Assembly: GCF_006542765.1 (NCBI RefSeq)
Contig: NZ_SKCD01000022.1
Span: 62,001 to 126,000, forward strand
Length of the DNA stretch: 64,000 bases
Direction of reading: 5' to 3'
Source: Paenibacillus luteus
GTDB lineage: Bacteria; Bacillota; Bacilli; Paenibacillales; Paenibacillaceae
How positions within the stretch are numbered: the first letter of the stretch is position 1; each line of letters opens with the position of its first letter. Below, one piece after another: positions 33,434-42,107 of this stretch. The position numbers and the translations under genes were made by a program. A model generated the notes under the pieces. The model saw only the letters and a program-made list of their open reading frames with translations. It did not search any database and was not told the origin of the DNA.

Positions 33434-34312
33434 TTATACCTCCCGCTTCGCTTTGCCTGAACTGCCGAACAACCGAATTTTCGCTTTCACGGATTCCTGA
33501 ATCGCCTTCCGCGCCGGAATTAAATAGTTGCGCGGATCGTAAGCGTCCGGATGCTCCGCAAGGAAGCCACGGATCGCCTGCGTGAAAGCGGCTTGATTAT
33601 CCGTATTTACATTTATTTTTGCAGTGCCAAGCTTGATCGCCTGCCGAATCTCATCATCCGGCAATCCGCTCCCGCCATGCAGAACAAGCGGAAGTCCGGT
33701 CAGTTGCCGAATCTCGCCCATTCTTGCATAACCAAGCTTCGGCTGGCCGCGATAAGGCCCGTGAACCGAGCCAAGCGCAGGAGCCAGACAGTCGATGCCC
33801 GTCTCGCGGACAAGGCGGAGGCATTCCTCCGGAACGGCATACATGCCCTCCGCGTCGTCAACGACAAGGTCATCCTCACGGCCTACAATTCGGCCAAGCT
33901 CTGCTTCCACGCTTGCGTCAAGCACATGCGCAGCGTCCGTGACTCTGCCCGTTATATCGATGTTCTCCTCCAGCGAGTGGTGGGAGGCATCGATCATGAC
34001 GGAGGTAAAGCCGGCACGCAGCGCGCGGATGCACACGTCATACGTGGAGCCGTGATCCAGATGGAGCGCGACCGGTACGGTAATGCCGTAATGCTGAACC
34101 AGCGATTTCACCATGCCCGTAATAAATTCAAGCCCGCCCATATACGGGATGTAGGCTTCGCTGACGCCGAGAATAACCGGCGCCTGCTCCTCCTCTGCCG
34201 CTTGCAAGATCGCCTGCGTAAACTCCAGGTTGTTCAGGTTGAACTGGCCGACGGCATAACCTTCTTCGGCTCCCCGCAGCAGCATCTCCTTCATCGATAC
34301 AAGGGTTACCAC
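33434..34312 (-). CDS. iolJ: Class II aldolase IolJ (6-phospho-5-dehydro-2-deoxy-D-gluconate aldolase)
   Basis: Splits 2-deoxy-5-keto-gluconate-6-phosphate into dihydroxyacetone phosphate and malonate semialdehyde. Zinc aldolase of about 292 residues: [12 protein letters not shown] at the N-terminus, [10 protein letters not shown] near 85 (zinc His and catalytic Asp), GSVHGPYRG near 180, and LHGGSGLPD near 210. The frame extends upstream into iolA, but the family start pattern ([21 protein letters not shown]) points to GTG 34310-34312, seven bases inside the iolA 3' end; its ribosome site is weak, so translation may depend on iolA. Confidence 0.93.
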   Translation of the reverse strand: MVTLVSMKEMLLRGAEEGYAVGQFNLNNLEFTQAILQAAEEEQAPVILGVSEAYIPYMGGLEFITGMVKSLVQHYGITVPVALHLDHGSTYDVCIRALRAGFTSVMIDASHHSLEENIDITGRVTDAAHVLDASVEAELGRIVGREDDLVVDDAEGMYAVPEECLRLVRETGIDCLAPALGSVHGPYRGQPKLGYARMGEIRQLTGLPLVLHGGSGLPDDEIRQAIKLGTAKINVNTDNQAAFTQAIRGFLAEHPDAYDPRNYLIPARKAIQESVKAKIRLFGSSGKAKREV

Positions 34313-35751
34313 CGAGCCGTCACCATTTTCTTGCGAGTATAAAACTCTACGCCATCGGTTCCGTTGGCATGAAGATCGCCGTAGAACGATTTTTTCCACC
34401 CCGAGAACGGGAAGAATGCCATTGGCGCCGGTACGCCTAGGTTAATGCCAAGCATGCCTGCGTCGATCGTCTCGCGGAATTGGCGAACGCTGCTGCCGTT
34501 CGACGTGAATAGGCAAGCACCGTTAGCGAAGTCGGATTTGTTCGCAAGTGCAATCGCATCCTCCAGCGTTGCAACGCGTACAATCGCAAGTACTGGTGCA
34601 AAAATCTCATCCTGCCATATTTTCATGCCGCTTTCTACGTTATCGAAAATCGTTGGTCCAACAAAGTAACCTTCTCCGTCAGTTGCTGCGTCCTTGCGTC
34701 CGTCGCGAACAAGTAAGGCGCCTTCGTTCTCGCCTGTTTCGATATAATGGAGCGTTCTTTCTTTAGCCCCGCCGCGAATGACCGGTCCAAGGAATACATT
34801 CTCCTCCATGCCGTTGCCGATGGTGATTTTGTTAGCAGCGTCCGTTAGCTTGTTGACGAGCGTATCGCCAACTTCGCCAACCGCTACCACAACCGCGCAA
34901 GCCATGCAGCGCTCGCCGGCCGAGCCGAAAGCAGCATTAACGATTTCTTTCACGGTAAGGTCTAGATCCGCATCCGGAAGCACGATAGAGTGATTTTTTG
35001 CGCCAGCCAGCGCTTGCACGCGCTTGCCGTTTGCCGTACCTGTTTTGTATACATACTCGGCAACCGGCTGCGAGCCGACGAAGGATACCCCTGCGATATC
35101 TTTATGCTCCAAAATTCCGTTTACAACATCGCGTGCTCCGTGTACGACGTTAAGCACGCCGGCAGGCAAACCAGCTTCGGCGAACAGCTCAGCCAAGCGC
35201 TGAGCGAGCAGCGGAGTACGCTCCGATGGTTTCAATACGAAGGTATTGCCGCATGCGATAGCCAGCGGGAACATCCAGCAAGGCACCATCATCGGGAAGT
35301 TGAATGGCGTAATGCCGCCGATGACACCAATCGGATAGCGGTACATGCCTGATTCGATGTTGGAAGCGATGTCCGGCAATTGCTTGCCCATCATCAGGTT
35401 CGGCGCTCCTGCCGCAAACTCTACGCACTCGATGCCGCGAAGCACCTCGCCGTAAGCTTCGCTGTAGCTTTTGCCGTTCTCTTTCGTAATTAGCTGTGCA
35501 AGCTCTTCCCAGTGGTCAACAAGCAGCTGCTGGTATTTGAACAATACGCGCGCGCGTTTCGGTACCGGTGTTTTGCTCCAGCTTTGGAAGGCTTGTTTGG
35601 CTGCAAGGACCGCTTTGTCGACATCCTCTTTCGTTGATAAAGGTACGTTCGCGAGCGTCTCTTCTGTCGCCGGATTGACGACTGCCTCTACCTCTGTCGT
35701 CGAAGCCGCCACCCATTCTCCGCCGATATAATTTTTTAATGTGTTTACCAT
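34306..35751 (-). CDS. iolA: Methylmalonate-semialdehyde dehydrogenase (acylating) IolA
   Basis: Turns malonate semialdehyde into acetyl-CoA and CO2, the last iol step; it can also act in valine breakdown. Aldehyde dehydrogenase of 481 residues with NYIGGEWV at the start, the NAD-binding [21 protein letters not shown] near 135-155, catalytic Cys in [12 protein letters not shown] near 278 and the acylating-subfamily end [18 protein letters not shown]. Strong ribosome site GAGGAG before ATG 35751. Overlaps iolJ by seven bases. Confidence 0.95.
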   Translation of the reverse strand: MVNTLKNYIGGEWVAASTTEVEAVVNPATEETLANVPLSTKEDVDKAVLAAKQAFQSWSKTPVPKRARVLFKYQQLLVDHWEELAQLITKENGKSYSEAYGEVLRGIECVEFAAGAPNLMMGKQLPDIASNIESGMYRYPIGVIGGITPFNFPMMVPCWMFPLAIACGNTFVLKPSERTPLLAQRLAELFAEAGLPAGVLNVVHGARDVVNGILEHKDIAGVSFVGSQPVAEYVYKTGTANGKRVQALAGAKNHSIVLPDADLDLTVKEIVNAAFGSAGERCMACAVVVAVGEVGDTLVNKLTDAANKITIGNGMEENVFLGPVIRGGAKERTLHYIETGENEGALLVRDGRKDAATDGEGYFVGPTIFDNVESGMKIWQDEIFAPVLAIVRVATLEDAIALANKSDFANGACLFTSNGSSVRQFRETIDAGMLGINLGVPAPMAFFPFSGWKKSFYGDLHANGTDGVEFYTRKKMVTARW

Positions 35752-35771
35752 TTTGTCGCTCTCCTCTCGGC

Positions 35772-36782
35772 TTATGAAGCTGTAATTTCACCGCGCTCGC
35801 AGCGCTTTATATAATCGTTTACTTGTTCCGTAGTTGGCATAGCGTCCGAGCAGCTGTGGCTTGAGATGACGATACATGCCGCCGCGCTACCGTATTCCAT
35901 ACTTTTCTCCAGCGTCCAGCCCTGCATGACGCCGTACAGAAAACCAGCCGCATAGGAATCCCCTGCACCGAAGGTTTTGATGACCTTGGCAGGGTAGCTC
36001 TTGGCACGATGCTCCGAGCCATCCTTCGTATAAGCAATCGAGCCTTCTTTGCCGTGCTTGATGATCGCAATCTTAGCCGAATAGCTGAACCATTTAGTCG
36101 CAGTCACGCGGTCATCGTGTGTAGGATTGTTCTCGAACATTTCCATTTGGTCGAATTCTTCACGCGTTCCGATCAGAATATCGCATTTCTCGGCAGCCAA
36201 GTTATAATACACGGCCGTTTCCTCAGCCGATTTCCACGTATATGGCCGGTAATCAAGATCAAATGCAATCACTGCGCCATGCTTCTTCGCATATTCAAGC
36301 GCTTGGAAAACAGCCTCTCTCGAAGGGCTTTGCGCCAAAGCCGTACCGGAGATGAGCAGCATTTTCGCTTGTGCGATTATTTCCTCGCTTACCTCTTCGG
36401 GCTTCAGCAGCAAATCAGCCACGTTGTCGCGGTACATGAGAATGCTGCATTCGGACGGGCTCTTAATTTCGGTAAAAGCAAGGCCGGTTACGGCTCCAGT
36501 GTCGTCCACGGATACGCTCGACGTATCGATGCCTTCTCTCTGCAAATAAGTAGAGATAAAACGGCCCATCTGGTCATTCGCGATTTTGCCGATAAAAGCC
36601 GTTTTCTGCCCGAGTCGCGACATGCCAATCGCGATGTTCGCCGGCGAGCCTCCGACGTACTTCGTAAACGTCATCGTTTCTTCCATTGGACGGTTAATCT
36701 CGTTTGCATTCAGATCGATGCATAGACGCCCGATAGCTACAAAATCAAGCGGTTTGCCGCTTGGAAAAGTCACTTGCTGCAT
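35772..36782 (-). CDS. iolC: 5-dehydro-2-deoxygluconokinase IolC
   Basis: Phosphorylates 2-deoxy-5-keto-gluconate at O6. PfkB/ribokinase fold of 336 residues with the first signature [15 protein letters not shown] near 45 and the second [16 protein letters not shown] near 265-280, including the catalytic Asp. AAAGGAGG precedes ATG 36782. Between iolE and iolA in the usual iol order. Confidence 0.95.
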   Translation of the reverse strand: MQQVTFPSGKPLDFVAIGRLCIDLNANEINRPMEETMTFTKYVGGSPANIAIGMSRLGQKTAFIGKIANDQMGRFISTYLQREGIDTSSVSVDDTGAVTGLAFTEIKSPSECSILMYRDNVADLLLKPEEVSEEIIAQAKMLLISGTALAQSPSREAVFQALEYAKKHGAVIAFDLDYRPYTWKSAEETAVYYNLAAEKCDILIGTREEFDQMEMFENNPTHDDRVTATKWFSYSAKIAIIKHGKEGSIAYTKDGSEHRAKSYPAKVIKTFGAGDSYAAGFLYGVMQGWTLEKSMEYGSAAACIVISSHSCSDAMPTTEQVNDYIKRCERGEITAS

Positions 36783-36795
36783 GCTGCATCCTCCT

Positions 36796-37695
36796 TTACG
36801 TTGTCTTCAGGGAATTCAAATAAAGCAATGATTGCTTCGCGTATTCGTAAGCGGGATGCGCGGCAGGGTCTTGTTCGCCTTCAAGCATCGCCCAGCCATC
36901 GTAGCCTCGGGTAACTAATTCCTTGATTATCGGTTCAAAATCGATACAGCCGTCACCCGGAACTGTAAATACTCCATTGCGAATACAAGTGACAAAGTCA
37001 GCTTGCTCTGCGCGTGAGCGATCCAGCACCTCCCGCCGAATGTCCTTCAAATGGACATAGGCAATTCGGTCGTAATGCTTGCGGAGTACCTCGAGTGGAT
37101 CAGCGCCGCCATAATAGGCATGGCCGGTATCAAACAGCAGATAGACTAGCTTTGGATCTGTCAGCTCCATAAGCCGATCGATTTCCTCCGGGCTTTCGAT
37201 GACGGTACCGCCATGATGGTGATACGTCAGCTTAAGGCCGTATTCCTGGGCGATGGCGCCAGCCGCATTTAATCCGTCGGCGAGGCTTCTCCAGCCAGCT
37301 TCGTCCAGTCGCAGCACTTCCGTCTCATTCGGCGTGCGCCGCGCATCGAAATGCAGCGAGCCCCCTCCTTCACAGGTGCTGATGACCTTGCTTCCCATGC
37401 CTTGCAAGAACTTGGCATGCTTGCGATAATCGGCAAGCTCGGATTCCTTGTAAGCCGGGTCCGAGAACAAGACGGTTTTCCACTGGGAAGAGAGGCTAAT
37501 GCCGCGTTTTGCGAGCTCTTCTTTCAGAACTGACGGATCTGCTGGGTATTTCCTTCCCATTTCCGTTCCTGTCAAGCCAAGCGCTTGAATATCATCTACA
37601 ATTTGCTCGAAGGTTGTGTCGTCTCCGTGCTCCTTCACATCTTCGCCGACCCAATTAATCGGGTGTATGCCGAGCTTGAAAGGGAATTGGCTCAT
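36796..37695 (-). CDS. iolE: Inosose dehydratase IolE
   Basis: Removes water from scyllo-inosose to give the trihydroxycyclohexanedione. TIM barrel of 299 residues: LGIHPINWVGEDVKEHG at the N-terminus is the IolE signature; metal ligands are Glu in ISTCEGGGS region/YHHHGGTVIE near 150-160, Asp/His in LFDTGHAYYGG near 186-190, HLKDIR near 212 and Glu in WAMLEGEQDP near 275. ATG 37693-37695 follows GAGGAG by nine bases; an upstream extension has no support. Second gene of the operon after iolD. Confidence 0.95.
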   Translation of the reverse strand: MSQFPFKLGIHPINWVGEDVKEHGDDTTFEQIVDDIQALGLTGTEMGRKYPADPSVLKEELAKRGISLSSQWKTVLFSDPAYKESELADYRKHAKFLQGMGSKVISTCEGGGSLHFDARRTPNETEVLRLDEAGWRSLADGLNAAGAIAQEYGLKLTYHHHGGTVIESPEEIDRLMELTDPKLVYLLFDTGHAYYGGADPLEVLRKHYDRIAYVHLKDIRREVLDRSRAEQADFVTCIRNGVFTVPGDGCIDFEPIIKELVTRGYDGWAMLEGEQDPAAHPAYEYAKQSLLYLNSLKTT

Positions 37696-37717
37696 TGATA
37701 ATTTCTCCTCTACTCGA

Positions 37718-39583
37718 TTAGATAAGTTTGACTGCATCGATATTTTGTTTCATTTCCTTATGTGCTTCGACAACCTTGTCGCTAACGGAAACTTCGGGAA
37801 CACCCACGTTCCACCAGGATTCATAGCCAGAGGTATTTGTGCCTGGAACGACTGGAATCTCGATGAGAGTCGTGCCCTTCTCGTCCTTGGCAAGCAGCAA
37901 TGCCTCTCTTAGCTCTTCCGCTGTTGTCGCTTTATAGGTCGCGGCGCCCATGCTGCGTGCATGCGCCGAGAAATCAATCGGCATATACTGGCCTTTCAAT
38001 CCGCCAGCTTTCTCCGTACGGAAACGGAATTCATTGCCGAAGCCGTCGCTGCCATGGCCCCTTTGCAAATTGTGAATGCACTGATAACCGTGATTATCAA
38101 GCAGAAGCACCGTGAATTTGCGGCCTTCTTGAATGCTCGTCACAAGCTCCGAGTGCAGCATCAGGTAACTGCCATCGCCGAGAATCGCATATACATTCTT
38201 TTCGGGCTCAGCAAGCGCAGCGCCAAACGCACCGCTAACCTCGTAACCCATACAAGAGAAGCCGTATTCCATATGGTACGTTTTCGGCTCAACCGAGCGC
38301 CATACCCGGTGCAAATCGCCTGGCAGGCTGCCTGCGGCACAGACAATAATATCCGAATCGCCGAGGGTTTCGTTGATGACGCCAAGCGCTCTTGTCTGCG
38401 CCAGCCCATCCTCATGCTCTGCGGCGTAAAGCCGGTCAACCTCTGCATCCCATTGCTGCTTAAGCTCCGCGACTTCATTGTCGCCATAACCGGAGTGATA
38501 GCTCAATCCAGCAAGCGCGTAACGCAGTCCTTGCAAGCCGGCTTGGGCATCGCAAGTAACGGCAACGCCATCGAGCTTGAATGAATCGAAGCTGCTTACG
38601 TTCAGGTTCACGAATTGCACGTCTTCGCTGCGGAATGCAGATTTAGACGAGGTAGTAAAATCAGAATAACGCGTGCCTATTCCAATAATGAGATCGGCCT
38701 CGGCAGCCAACCGATTCGCGGCAAGCGTTCCTGTCACGCCAACCGCGCCGACATTAAGCGGATGATTCCAAGGCAGCGAGCTTTTTCCTGCCTGCGTCTC
38801 CGCTACCGGAATTCCGAATGCTTCTGCGAACTCTGCCAGCTCCTTCGATGCACTGGAGTAAAGCACGCCTCCGCCTGCAATAATAAGCGGTTTGCGCTTC
38901 TTCGCGATCAAATCCACTGCACGCTGCAGTGATTCCGGCGTAGGCAAACGGCGATCGATGAAATGTACTTTTTTCTCAAAAAATGCCACTGGGTAATCGT
39001 AAGCTTCTGCCTGTACATCCTGTGGCAAAGCCAGCGTAACTGCTCCTGTTTCTGCTGGATCCGTCAGCACGCGCATCGCTTGCGAAGCAGCTTGCATGAG
39101 CTGCTCCGGACGTACGATACGATCCCAGAACTTGCTCACGGGCTTAAAAGCATCAACGGCAGAAACCGTATAATCAGATACAACCTCAAGCTGTTGAAGA
39201 ACAGGGTCAGGCTGCCTTGATGCAAAATTATCGCCAGGCAGCAGCAGGACCGGAATTCGGTTGACTGTAGCCGTTGCTGCAGCCGTTACCATATTTAAAG
39301 CGCCAGGCCCAATGGAGGATGTGCAAGCATAAATTTGAAGACGGTTCCTCTGCTTGGCGTAAGCGGTTGCAGCATGGACCATCCCCTGCTCGTTCTTGCC
39401 TTGAATAAAGGTCAGCTCTCCTGGGCTTCTCTCAATCGCTTCACCCAGCCCCGTAACGTTGCCATGCCCGAAAATGCCCATGATGCCCTGCACGAATTTA
39501 GTTTCCTTGCCATCAACCGATACATATTGATTATCAAGAAAACGCAGCAATGCCTGTGCCATCGTTAACCGTATCTTGTTCAT
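37718..39583 (-). CDS. iolD: 3D-(3,5/4)-trihydroxycyclohexane-1,2-dione hydrolase IolD
   Basis: Thiamine-diphosphate enzyme that opens the inositol-derived ring to 5-deoxy-glucuronate. 621 residues. The start [17 protein letters not shown] and [12 protein letters not shown] are specific to IolD. The cofactor-activating Glu is in [19 protein letters not shown] near 63 and the ThDP/magnesium motif begins [13 protein letters not shown] near 455. ATG 39581-39583 follows GGAGGG by eight bases. First gene of the iol operon, directly behind a promoter flanked by two LacI-type operators. Confidence 0.96.
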   Translation of the reverse strand: MNKIRLTMAQALLRFLDNQYVSVDGKETKFVQGIMGIFGHGNVTGLGEAIERSPGELTFIQGKNEQGMVHAATAYAKQRNRLQIYACTSSIGPGALNMVTAAATATVNRIPVLLLPGDNFASRQPDPVLQQLEVVSDYTVSAVDAFKPVSKFWDRIVRPEQLMQAASQAMRVLTDPAETGAVTLALPQDVQAEAYDYPVAFFEKKVHFIDRRLPTPESLQRAVDLIAKKRKPLIIAGGGVLYSSASKELAEFAEAFGIPVAETQAGKSSLPWNHPLNVGAVGVTGTLAANRLAAEADLIIGIGTRYSDFTTSSKSAFRSEDVQFVNLNVSSFDSFKLDGVAVTCDAQAGLQGLRYALAGLSYHSGYGDNEVAELKQQWDAEVDRLYAAEHEDGLAQTRALGVINETLGDSDIIVCAAGSLPGDLHRVWRSVEPKTYHMEYGFSCMGYEVSGAFGAALAEPEKNVYAILGDGSYLMLHSELVTSIQEGRKFTVLLLDNHGYQCIHNLQRGHGSDGFGNEFRFRTEKAGGLKGQYMPIDFSAHARSMGAATYKATTAEELREALLLAKDEKGTTLIEIPVVPGTNTSGYESWWNVGVPEVSVSDKVVEAHKEMKQNIDAVKLI

Positions 39584-39604
39584 ATGATGCTCCCTCCACA
39601 AATC

Positions 39605-39637
39605 GGTATAGCGCTTAACTTAACAAAGTAAAGCGCT
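39605..39637 (-). promoter_or_regulatory. iolD promoter overlapped by two LacI-type operators
   Basis: On the minus strand TTTACT (39627-39632) and TATACC (39605-39610) are 16 bases apart. Two AGCGCT-centred sites, TTAAGCGCTTTA and TTAAGCGCTATA, have cores at 39632-39637 and 39610-39615, exactly 22 bp apart, one over the -35 and one over the -10. The central CG and symmetric arms are typical of LacI-family operators, which fits the LacI-type gene at 40894. Confidence 0.7.
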
Positions 39638-39898
39638 TAATTGACCTTAATATACACCAAAAGTTCAGCTCCGGCAATCTTTTTATTTTTTTAAACGCTG
39701 CAAACATGATCCACAGCACGTCCTGCCTTAAAAACGCTGCTATCCATTCCCCAGCCAATTGAAATATCATAATATAACGATTATTTGAAGAACCATTATC
39801 AAACAATCATTCTAAGCACTGTATAGGCATATGTATATGTCCAAATCGTTTATTTCAGAAACAGTTTGTTATTATCATAGGAAGTGAAGGAGTCATAG

Positions 39899-39953
39899 AG
39901 GAGTATTGGAGGAGTATTGGAGGAGTATTGGAGGAGTATTGGAGGAGTATTTG
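39899..39953. repeat. Five tandem copies of an 11-bp unit
   Basis: AGGAGTATTGG repeated at 39899, 39910, 39921, 39932 and 39943; the fifth copy has one change. The unit is close to one helical turn, so all copies face the same side of the DNA. Confidence 0.85.
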
Positions 39954-40022
39954 AGGAACATAGATGAAATTTTGACTAATAAAACAAGAAAAGAGCCATG
40001 CTAATGATGACTCCCCTCCATT

Positions 40023-40217
40023 TGATTTACAAGGATTTTCTCCCACTAAATCAAGGTTATTTTGTTTTTTGAAGCGTTTAGACGAATTTTCTCCATCTAA
40101 TTTCGGCCAAATCAGCCGAAATTGTAGGGAAATATTGAAATTAATAGGACGAAATCCAGCTATTTTCAATTCCTATCGAATAAATCCTGTTTAACGGGAT
40201 AAATTCCATCTATATAA
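40023..40217. repeat. Three dispersed copies of a TTTTCTCC/ATCTAA motif
   Basis: Degenerate 26-28-bp copies at about 40023-40052, 40074-40102 and 40188-40217 share the pattern TTTA-ACGGATTTTCTCCATCTAA. Between the second and third lies a 9-bp hairpin (40099-40123). Confidence 0.5.
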
Positions 40218-40248
40218 GTTTAACTAAAGTTTTTCATGTTGGTCGCTG

Positions 40249-40366
40249 CGCGAGTAGATCATTCTTTAGGGTCGCGGTTGTAACGAGATTCTTTGATTGG
40301 CTAATACATTTTAAGGTAAGAATCCGGCTACAATGGCGAACACTTCGTTTCTCCAGAACGATCTTC
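40249..40366 (-). repeat. Copy A of a 118-base diverged direct repeat, possible structured RNA
   Basis: Aligns without gaps to 40639-40756 at roughly 70% identity. Its ends pair: on the minus strand GCGAG-A-AGATCGTTCT (5', extending just beyond the repeat end) pairs with AGAATGATCT-A-CTCGC, one G-U and one A-A position. Strand is assigned from that G-U pair, which would be an A-C mismatch on the plus strand. Confidence 0.5.
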
Positions 40367-40638
40367 TCGCTTCGAATATACTTTATTTTTCTCGTTCAAC
40401 TTATCTATATCTCCAAAACCCAGCTATAAGCTGCCCATTTGAAGTCACTGAGGTAGATTTGTTTGGAGATGGGAGTATAATCCACGATTATTTATGGAGG
40501 AAATCCCCAATTATAAATGGACTATCATTGACCGACTGTTCGTCCTTATGGAATCCTGCTTTCAGAAACTCATTGAGTCTAAAATCATTAGTTTAACTTA
40601 TATATATATGTCGTTTAACAATTTACGTTATAGTCATT

Positions 40639-40756
40639 ACGCGAGATGATCATTCTCTAGAGGCGCGGATGCGGCCAACTTCTTTAATTTGCTCAGAAAC
40701 TTAAAGGTGAAATACGGGCTACGAAAACCGTCGCTTCGTTTCTCAAGAACGATCTC
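40639..40756 (-). repeat. Copy B of the 118-base diverged direct repeat
   Basis: Gapless partner of copy A, about 390 bases away in the same orientation. The pairing ends GATCGTTCT and AGAATGATC are kept, and a second AGAATGATC just outside (40758-40766) offers an alternative perfect pairing. The CTTCGTTTCTC-AGAACGATCT block is almost identical in both copies. Confidence 0.5.
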
Positions 40757-40797
40757 CAGAATGATCTATGATACGAAGGAATTTCCTTTTGTTCATT

Positions 40798-40914
40798 CAA
40801 TTCTACTTAATGCTCCTTTTGCTTCTTCGCATCAATCAATTCTACCTAATGCTCCTACTGCTTCTTCGCATCAATCAGTTCTACCTAATGCTCCTACTGC
40901 TTCTTCGCAGTCGA
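40798..40914. repeat. Three tandem 39-bp repeats overlapping the LacI-type gene end
   Basis: Units at 40798-40836, 40837-40875 and 40876-40914, nearly identical. The third unit contains the stop codon and last codons (TAKKQ) of the LacI-type gene, so the array looks like duplication of that gene end. Confidence 0.9.
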
Positions 40915-41898
40915 TTGCCTTACGACAAGCTCTGGCTGAAGCACAATGCGCTTGTCATCCTTATCGCCGTCCTCGAGCATCGCAACCAAGGAATCGACAG
41001 CCAGCTGCCCCATCTCTTTCGTTGGTTGAGCCACGGTCGTTAGCGGCGGGTCCGTCACCTCTGCCAAGATCGTATTATCAAAGCCGATAAGGGATACCTG
41101 TTCCGGCACGCGGAGGCCAAGCTCCTTCGCCGCCTGCAATGCTCCAATCGCAAGCAAATCATTGCAGCAAAATAATGCTGTCGGCGGATTAGGCGATCGG
41201 AGCAGCTCACTGGCTTGCGCCTTGCCGTCACGGACCAACTCATCGCCGCAGGCGCGGATGAAACCATCTTCTACCTTCAGGCCCGCCTGCTCCCATACCG
41301 AAAGGAAACCTCTAATCCTCTCTCGGCTGCTGCTGACCTCTTCGTTTTCGGCGAGCAATCCGACGCGCGAGTGATTCTGCTCAAGCAAATGGCTTGCCGC
41401 CAAGCCTCCTCCGCAAAAATCGTCAATAATGACCGTTTTAGCTGCCAGCTTTGCTTCCCTTGCGATCACCACAACAGGCATTTGGCTCTTCACAAGGCTT
41501 GCTAGCGTGCTCTTGTTCGCTATTCCCGTTCCGATAATCATACCATCCACACGCTTCTGCTGCATCAGCGACAAGTATCGCTCCGCACGCTCCTTCTTAT
41601 TATCAGTACTGCATATAAAAAGGCTGTAGCCCAGATGATGGCTTTGATCCTCGACCGCTCGCGCAATTTCCGCGAAAAACGGATTGGATATGTCTGGCAC
41701 AAGCAGTCCAATCGTAAACGTTTTCTTACCTGTTAACGCAGACGCGATGACGCTTGGCTGATAGTTCAAGCGTTCCATTACTTGGAAAATCTCATGTCTG
41801 CGCTGCTCGCTGATTTTCCCTTTTCCGTTAATGACCTGGGAGACTGCCGCAATGGAAACGCCAGCTTCACGAGCTACATCGTATATTGTAATTTTCAT
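40894..41898 (-). CDS. LacI-family transcriptional regulator, probable iol repressor
   Basis: DNA-binding regulator of 334 residues. Helix-turn-helix and hinge at the N-terminus (TIYDVAREAGVSIAAVSQVINGKGKIS, then YQPSVIASALTGKKT), followed by a periplasmic-binding-protein-like sensor (LLVPDISNPFFAEIARAVED, DGMIIGTGIANKS, GFDNTILAEVTDPPLTTV). Start at ATG 41898 behind TGAGGAAT. The nearest downstream unit on its strand is the iol operon, whose promoter carries two LacI-type operators, so it is the best candidate iol repressor, in place of the DeoR-type IolR of Bacillus subtilis. Its own leader lacks a matching site. Confidence 0.92.
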   Translation of the reverse strand: MKITIYDVAREAGVSIAAVSQVINGKGKISEQRRHEIFQVMERLNYQPSVIASALTGKKTFTIGLLVPDISNPFFAEIARAVEDQSHHLGYSLFICSTDNKKERAERYLSLMQQKRVDGMIIGTGIANKSTLASLVKSQMPVVVIAREAKLAAKTVIIDDFCGGGLAASHLLEQNHSRVGLLAENEEVSSSRERIRGFLSVWEQAGLKVEDGFIRACGDELVRDGKAQASELLRSPNPPTALFCCNDLLAIGALQAAKELGLRVPEQVSLIGFDNTILAEVTDPPLTTVAQPTKEMGQLAVDSLVAMLEDGDKDDKRIVLQPELVVRQSTAKKQ

Positions 41899-42107
41899 TA
41901 AAATTCCTCATTTAGCCGTCGTATAGGGTTTCCCTCATTATGAAGATCGAATATGATTTTGGCAAGCTTCTGCCAGATATGCTGGGTTGCCTATTAAACT
42001 TGACCAATCGGCTTTTCGTATCTGATGCATATCCACTTTAACCTCAGCAAATCATTTGTAATCGCATACACAAAACTATTTGGCTAACTCGCAATCCTTA
42101 CGGTTGA

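Larger units (their letters stand above)
39638..40893. other. Repeat-rich gene-free region between iolD and the LacI-type gene
   Basis: No believable gene over 1.2 kb. It is AT-rich and holds the five-copy 11-bp repeat, three copies of a TTTTCTCCATCTAA-type motif, a 9-bp stem AATTTCGGC/GCCGAAATT (40099-40123), two diverged 118-base direct repeats and most of a 39-bp triple repeat. Frames seen here are products of the repeats. Confidence 0.6.

Noticed and set aside
39899..39953. CRISPR-like array
   Set aside because: The 11-bp units are directly adjacent with no spacers and no cas genes occur in the window.
39855..40169. Minus-strand 104-codon frame
   Set aside because: Its end is generated by the 11-bp repeats, it spans intergenic repeat motifs, and nothing resembles a protein domain.
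40249..40366. T-box leader because of AGGGTCGCGG
   Set aside because: The T-box sequence AGGGTGGNACCGCG is not met and no aminoacyl-tRNA or amino acid gene lies downstream.
40639..40756. Lysine riboswitch (L-box) because of TAGAGGCGCGG
   Set aside because: Only that motif fits; the other conserved L-box segments are absent, no lysine gene follows, and the paired ends favour the opposite strand.
40689..41090. Plus-strand 133-codon frame with NAPTASSHQS repeats
   Set aside because: It is the translation of the 39-bp tandem repeats and runs antisense through the LacI-type gene.
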